This document shows positions 60,060 to 64,000 of a stretch of DNA of 64,000 nucleotides, piece by piece. How positions within the stretch are numbered: position 1 is the first letter of the stretch; each line of letters starts with the position of its first letter. Source of the DNA: Orientallactaga sibirica (lineage: Eukaryota; Chordata; Mammalia; Rodentia; Dipodidae); NCBI GenBank assembly GCA_036365145.1, contig JAEOAD010000029.1, forward strand, positions 26,892,001-26,956,000, written 5' to 3'. The notes beneath the pieces are model-generated. The model saw nothing but the letters and a program-made list of their open reading frames with translations. It did no database searches and was not told the origin of the DNA. The position numbers and the translations under genes were made by a program.

Positions 60060-60417
60060 GTAGCAGACAGCTTCAGGTTCGCTGAGATGAACTTCCAGAC
60101 CAGGCACAGTTATGGAGGAAGGGATATTATTTATTGAAGCTAACAGATCCAGGGGAAGTTCCATAATGGCAGAAGAAGCTGGCCTGTCTTCACAGGACCA
60201 GGCAAGAGAGCAAAAGCCACCAGCTACACAGCACAGCACATTTCAGGAACTCCCACTGGCACACTTTGCATATCTTTACAATGGAATCTCAAACTCACCA
60301 GCACACCTTAAGAGCCGCCCAGTGACATTGCCTCCAGCAAGGTGGCTGCAGATGCAAACTATAAACTAATAAAACACTGAATATATTGGGGGCCATCTAT
60401 TCAAACTACCATACTGT
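60060..60417. mobile_element. unnamed interspersed repeat
   Basis: CCAGGCACAGTTATGGAGG, GGGAAGTTCCATAATGGC and CAGTGACATTGCCTCCAGC read like a rodent medium-copy repeat; I cannot name it. Confidence 0.45.
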
Positions 60418-60625
60418 ATCACTGAAGAAAATGTCTCTCCCTTTCTCGGCCACCACTGACTGTCCATAACTCCTCAAGGGGGGTGGTGGCCTCCTGAGCT
60501 CTTCCACCATATGATGGGCCCATTCTTGTACAGTTGATGACAAGTACTGTGAGCTCATGAATTCAATGATGTTCTGTCCATCCCTGCTTCTGCATTGTTG
60601 CCTGTGTCCCAAGTAGTGCCAAATG
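60418..60625 (-). mobile_element. L1 3'-UTR fragment
   Basis: GCCACCACTGACTGTCCATA, CTCCTGAGCTCTTCCACC and GAGCTCATGAATTCAATG correspond to rodent L1 3' UTR in complement. Confidence 0.6.
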
Positions 60626-60741
60626 TTCATTTCTTGATAACTTTTTAACCTAGAGTATAAAGTTAACACTAAGCAGTCAGTAAGTGCTTAATGGATTAGT
60701 TAACTAATCTATGTGCTTATTGCACATTAAAGTTTAACTTA

Positions 60742-60879
60742 GTTTTTCAAGGTAGGGTCTCACTGTAGCCTTGGCTGACCTGGAATTCACTCTGTAGGCT
60801 CAGAGTGCCTCGAACTCAGCGATCCTCCTACCTCTGCCTCCCAAGTGCTGGGATTAAAGGCATGTGCCACCACACCTGG
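60742..60879 (-). mobile_element. B1-type SINE
   Basis: GTTTTTCAAGGTAGGGTCTC to GCCACCACACCTGG. Confidence 0.9.
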
Positions 60880-61051
60880 GAGAAAACCTTTTGAATCTTA
60901 TCCTCAAAATTTCGTGATTTAGCTTGAAATTGCATTTTTATCTTTCTTGTGCTTATACTTGGGGAGATCAATTCACATAAAATGAAAAAAATAAAGCATT
61001 TCTAAGACAATGAAACTATGGCATATACCAGTTCTTCACTGTGTCTGTTTT

Positions 61052-61250
61052 GTATTTCATTTATTTATTTGAGAGAGAGAGAGAGTCAGATAGAGAATGG
61101 GCATGCCAGGGGTTCCAGCCCACTGCAAACGAACTCCAGATGCATGTACCACTTTGTGCATCTGGCTTTATGTGGGTACTGGAAAATAGAATCTGGGTCC
61201 TCAGGCTTTGCAGGCAAACGCCTTAACCACTAAGCCATCTCTCCAGCCCC
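61052..61250 (-). mobile_element. DIP/B2-type SINE
   Basis: CTTCACTGTGTCTG before and CTTCATTGTGTCTT after. Confidence 0.94.
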
Positions 61251-61301
61251 TTCATTGTGTCTTCTTCAAATCTGTAATTCCTCGTATACAAGGACAAAAC
61301 T

Positions 61302-61432
61302 TTTTTTTTTTTTTTATTTTTAAATTTTGAGAGAGACACAGATGGAGAATGGGCATGCCAGTGGCTGAGAGGCTGCTGCAAATGAACTCCAGGCACGTAC
61401 GCCCCCCCCCCTTGTGGGCAAGTGCACGTAGT
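61302..61432 (-). mobile_element. DIP-C SINE, head half missing
   Basis: Poly-T, GAGAGAGACACAGATGGAG, GCTGAGAGGCTGCTGC (DIP-C-specific), then CTTGTGGGCAAGTGCACG, breaking off before the head. Confidence 0.85.
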
Positions 61433-61452
61433 GACTAGACAAAAAAGAGAGA

Positions 61453-61545
61453 GCTGGGCATGGTAGCACACGCCTTTATTCCCAGCACTCGGGAGGCAGA
61501 GGTAGGAGGATTGCCATGAGTTCGAGGCCACCACCACGCCCGGCT
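61453..61545. mobile_element. B1 fold-back fragment
   Basis: B1 (+) from GCTGGGCATGGTAGCACAC to TTCGAGGCCACC, then directly CCACGCCCGGC, the first bases of a B1 in the opposite strand. Confidence 0.82.
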
Positions 61546-61559
61546 TCAAACAGATATTC

Positions 61560-61705
61560 TTAAAGGGAGGAAATTTTCCATGGACCTGAAATTAGATTAA
61601 AGAGAAAAATAGATTATCAAGCTTGTGGCTGAAGTACCTACTCAAGAAATGCCAATTGATATGCCAGTTATTTCACATACCATGTTTGCTGTAACAAGTA
61701 TGTCA
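61560..61705. other. unique intronic sequence
   Basis: No repeat recognised. Confidence 0.4.
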
Positions 61706-61708
61706 TCT

Positions 61709-61775
61709 GGGCTTGGGCTATAGCTCAGTGGCTGAGCACTTGCTTAGCATGCATGAGGCCATTTGTTCAGTCACC
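61709..61775 (+). mobile_element. ID element
   Basis: GGGCTTGGGCTATAGCTCAG TGGCTGAGCACTTGC: good tRNA-Ala-like A box; degraded 3' half. Confidence 0.75.
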
Positions 61776-62070
61776 TAAAAGAAGCATTGTGCCTCAGAAT
61801 CCCAGTTCAAGGGTGATTTCCAAAGAGTCTGAGAATGATCAGAATGGAGCTAAATGATGAAATGAAGAACCTGTCTAGCTCCTGGATGTGCGTCTCTATC
61901 ATGCTGCAGCCCAGCTTCAGTGAAAGCCAGGTTTATGCTCTCCCACATAGGCAATTTGTAAGTGGATTTTTCTGTAGCAGTGACTGGACAAAATGGACGA
62001 GAAACTCCTTGTGAAGCCTACCAGAGAGAGAACACGCATCCCATGGTCAAACTGAACTCTCCCCTATTAC
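61776..62070. other. unique intronic sequence
   Basis: No repeat recognised; a poly-T/A run follows at 62073-62098. Confidence 0.4.
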
Positions 62071-62157
62071 TGCTTTTTTTTTTTTTTTTTTAAAAAAAGT
62101 TCTGTACAATACTCAGAGAGAACACTGATGTGGTGTATTTGTTCCAGAAAGAGACTG

Positions 62158-62296
62158 GCTGGGCATGGTGGTGCACGCCTTTAATCCCAGCACTCAGTAG
62201 GCTGAGGTAGGAGGATTGTCATGAGTTTGAGGCCACCCTGAGACTTCATAGTGAATTCCAGGTCAGCTCTAGAGCAAGACCCTACTTCCAAAAAAA

Positions 62297-62377
<81 letters not shown>

Positions 62378-62378
62378 G
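62158..62378 (+). mobile_element. B1-type SINE with long (GAAA)n tail
   Basis: GCTGGGCATGGTGGTGCACG to CCCTACTTCCAAAAAAAG, then about twenty AAAG units (62296-62378). AAGAGACTGG before and GAGAGACTGG after. Confidence 0.93.
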
Positions 62379-62440
62379 AGAAAAGGAGAGACTGGAGGAA
62401 CTCTGAGCCAGCTTTATAAAGACTGATTAATAATTGTATG

Positions 62441-62592
62441 GGTCATCCTGGGCTAGAGCAAGACCCTACCTCAAGAAAGAAAGGGAAGGGGAGGGAAGGA
62501 AAGGGAAAAAAAAAGAAAGGCAGGGAGAGGGAGAGAAAGAGAAAAAGAAAGAAATAAGGGAGGGAGGGAGGGAAGGAGAAAGGAAGAAAAGA
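62441..62592 (+). mobile_element. B1 3' end followed by a purine tract
   Basis: GTCATCCTGGGCTAGAGC to CTACCTCAAGAAAG, then GGGAAGG/AAAG-type purine sequence to 62592. Confidence 0.8.
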
Positions 62593-63080
62593 ATTGTATG
62601 GGGAAGACTCTGTGAAACTCTTACTTACAAACAAGAAACCAACCATGCTGACTACTGGCTTTTGATAGTTTTCTATTGGGTAGATAGATAGTTTGTGCCA
62701 TGGGGAAGATTGGTATATTCAGTAGTGACATAGTAGTATCTGCATATGGAATAATGACTTCAGAAGACATGTTGAGAACAAGCTGTGTTGAAATGTGCAC
62801 TGAGTGCTTGCTGCCACTCACTTGCATGGGGACCACATGGACAAGTGGATGCACAATACACTCTTAAATGGGCCTTGTCTCATTTGCTAGAGGCTCACAG
62901 GAGGGCTGCAGCTACAAAGCAGGACTGACAAAATGAAGCAGAAGAGGACAACTCCGGCAATAAGAGAGTAAACACCCAAGAATAACAGGGCATTTTGTGA
63001 GCTGTGGTATTTGGTATTTTATGTATTAGGGAAATACTTTCTGTATTTGTTTAAATTACATTTGCCAAACTTAATTATAA
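62593..63080. other. unique intronic sequence
   Basis: No repeat recognised. Confidence 0.45.
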
Positions 63081-63180
63081 GAATCACCTGGGGTCCTTGT
63101 TCAACACTATAGAGCTCTCCTCAGGCCCCCTCTCTGCCCATCTTTTCCAAGGCCTAGGGAACAATAGTTTAACAGATGCT
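63081..63180. mobile_element. MER5-like hAT fossil
   Basis: GAATCACCTGGGGTCCTTG then TCAGGCCCCCTCTCTGCCC, as in MER5-type non-autonomous hAT elements shared by placentals. Confidence 0.55.
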
Positions 63181-63651
63181 CTAGCTGATTTATATTCTTA
63201 GCCAAATTTAGGAAACATTGACTTGAGCCAATTCAATTTAATGTTGTCTTTTAATTTTAAGCTAACATGTTATATGGAATTTTCCTGTGTAACAGATACT
63301 GCTGGTGATATGGCAGTGAAAGTATGATACATACCTGCTGATAGGTTGTCAAGGGCGGATGACATGTCCTTTATGTAGAATTTTTCTGGCTTGTAAAGGT
63401 AGTAAATACCATAATAAGGAAGTAAAGACTCACTCAAAACTAAGCAGTGTTTATGCCCCTGGGAGACAAATGGTATCTGGTCCTTTCAGCACTGAAGCTT
63501 AGGTGGTGTTTTTGCAGGTTTGCATTGAGTCAACTTAAGTGTCTCAATCATACAGCAACTTCCACCTGGATCTGAATCTGGCCTCGATTTTCTGTGCCAG
63601 CCACAAAGCTGGGTGATACTTCCATCCTAGAAATACCTCATTTTCAGTAAT
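63181..63651. other. unique intronic sequence
   Basis: No repeat recognised; no coding frame. Confidence 0.45.
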
Positions 63652-63813
63652 TCTTTTTTTTTTTGGGGGGGGGGGTTTCAAGGTAGGGTTTCACTCTAGC
63701 CCAGGCTGACCTAGAATTCACTGTGTAGTCTCAGGTGGCTTCAAACTCACAGTGATCCCCTTACCTCTGCCTCTCAAGTGCTGAGATTAAAGGTGTATGC
63801 CACCATGCCCAGC
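63652..63813 (-). mobile_element. B1-type SINE
   Basis: T and G runs, TTTCAAGGTAGGGTTTCAC to GCCACCATGCCCAGC. Confidence 0.89.
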
Positions 63814-63815
63814 AC

Positions 63816-64000
63816 TCTTTTATTTTGATGTCATCATCTTTTCCTCCTACTGTGATGGTCCTCTGTAGGTAGTGTCAGGCACTGGGAGGTCATGGATATC
63901 CAGGACATTTTGTATCTGGAAGAGTGCATTGTAAGGAGTCCTACCCTTCCTTTGATTCTTAAATTCTTTCCACCTCTTCCCCAATGGACTCTGAGCCTTG
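63816..64000 (-). mobile_element. L1 3' UTR, runs off the window
   Basis: TTTTGATGTCATCATCTTTTC onwards matches 18166-18337 base for base over long stretches (GCATTGTAAGGAGTCCTACC in both). Confidence 0.75.

Larger units (their letters stand above)
47306..64000 (+). other. KCMF1: KCMF1 intron 3 (5' part)
   Basis: At least 16.7 kb of intron follows exon 3. I looked for the expected next exon (coding for the residues after TEV) and did not see it. The intron contains the 4.4 kb tandem duplication, many SINEs and several microsatellites. Bases 47306-47890 are non-repetitive to my eye. Confidence 0.8.

Noticed and set aside
62296..62378. Functional purine tract or triplex former
   Set aside because: The (GAAA)n is the expanded tail of the B1 at 62158, a common fate of SINE tails.

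Overview
This window is nuclear DNA from a rodent. It carries two coding exons of one gene on the + strand; almost everything else is intron packed with short retroposons. The two exons (39831-39998 and 47166-47305) encode the ZZ-type and C2H2-type zinc fingers of KCMF1, a RING-lineage E3 ubiquitin ligase. Both have intact splice sites, matching phases and no frame breaks, so they look like exons of a living gene rather than a retrocopy. Bases 1-39830 read as intron 1, 39999-47165 as intron 2, and 47306-64000 as the start of intron 3. The initiator exon and exon 4 onwards lie outside the window.

The repeats point to a dipodoid rodent (jerboa or jumping-mouse group). There are roughly a hundred B1-like (7SL-derived) elements of about 145 bp with the 3' signature 'GAGACCCTACCTCGAAAAAC'. 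There are roughly eighty tRNA-derived elements starting 'GGGCTGGAGAGATGGCTTAG' with a B box near 'GGTTCGATTCCCC'. The latter fit, from memory, the DIP family of the B2 superfamily described in Dipodidae. ID and B4 (ID-B1 fusion) copies, several L1 3' ends, a few mammal-wide MIRs and fossil hAT-type DNA transposons complete the picture. The species assignment is inference from repeat type only.

Layout: 1-1000 mostly unique; 1000-39800 dense SINEs in intron 1, with MIR-rich islands (3.5-3.8 kb, 5.6-6.3 kb), two L1 3' ends (15.4-15.9 kb, 17.9-19.1 kb), a unique block at 19.6-20.25 kb, a B4 nest at 23.5-24.3 kb, a B1 array beside L1 at 31.7-32.9 kb, a nested cluster at 33.2-34.1 kb and a unique block at 35.2-36.0 kb. 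Intron 2 (40.0-47.2 kb) has a run of DIP elements at 41.3-42.9 kb. Intron 3 holds a direct tandem duplication: copy 1 is 48684-53054 and copy 2 is 53057-56882. Copy 2 has lost 563 bases and gained 89 unrelated ones. The last 7 kb carry more SINEs, microsatellites, an unnamed repeat at 60.06-60.42 kb, a MER5-like fossil and an L1 3' end running off the window.

I found no new protein system. The most interesting signals are a DIP subfamily (called DIP-C here) whose extra segment contains a close match to the CTCF core motif, the recent intronic tandem duplication with its complex indel, and a strong antisense bias of SINEs relative to KCMF1.
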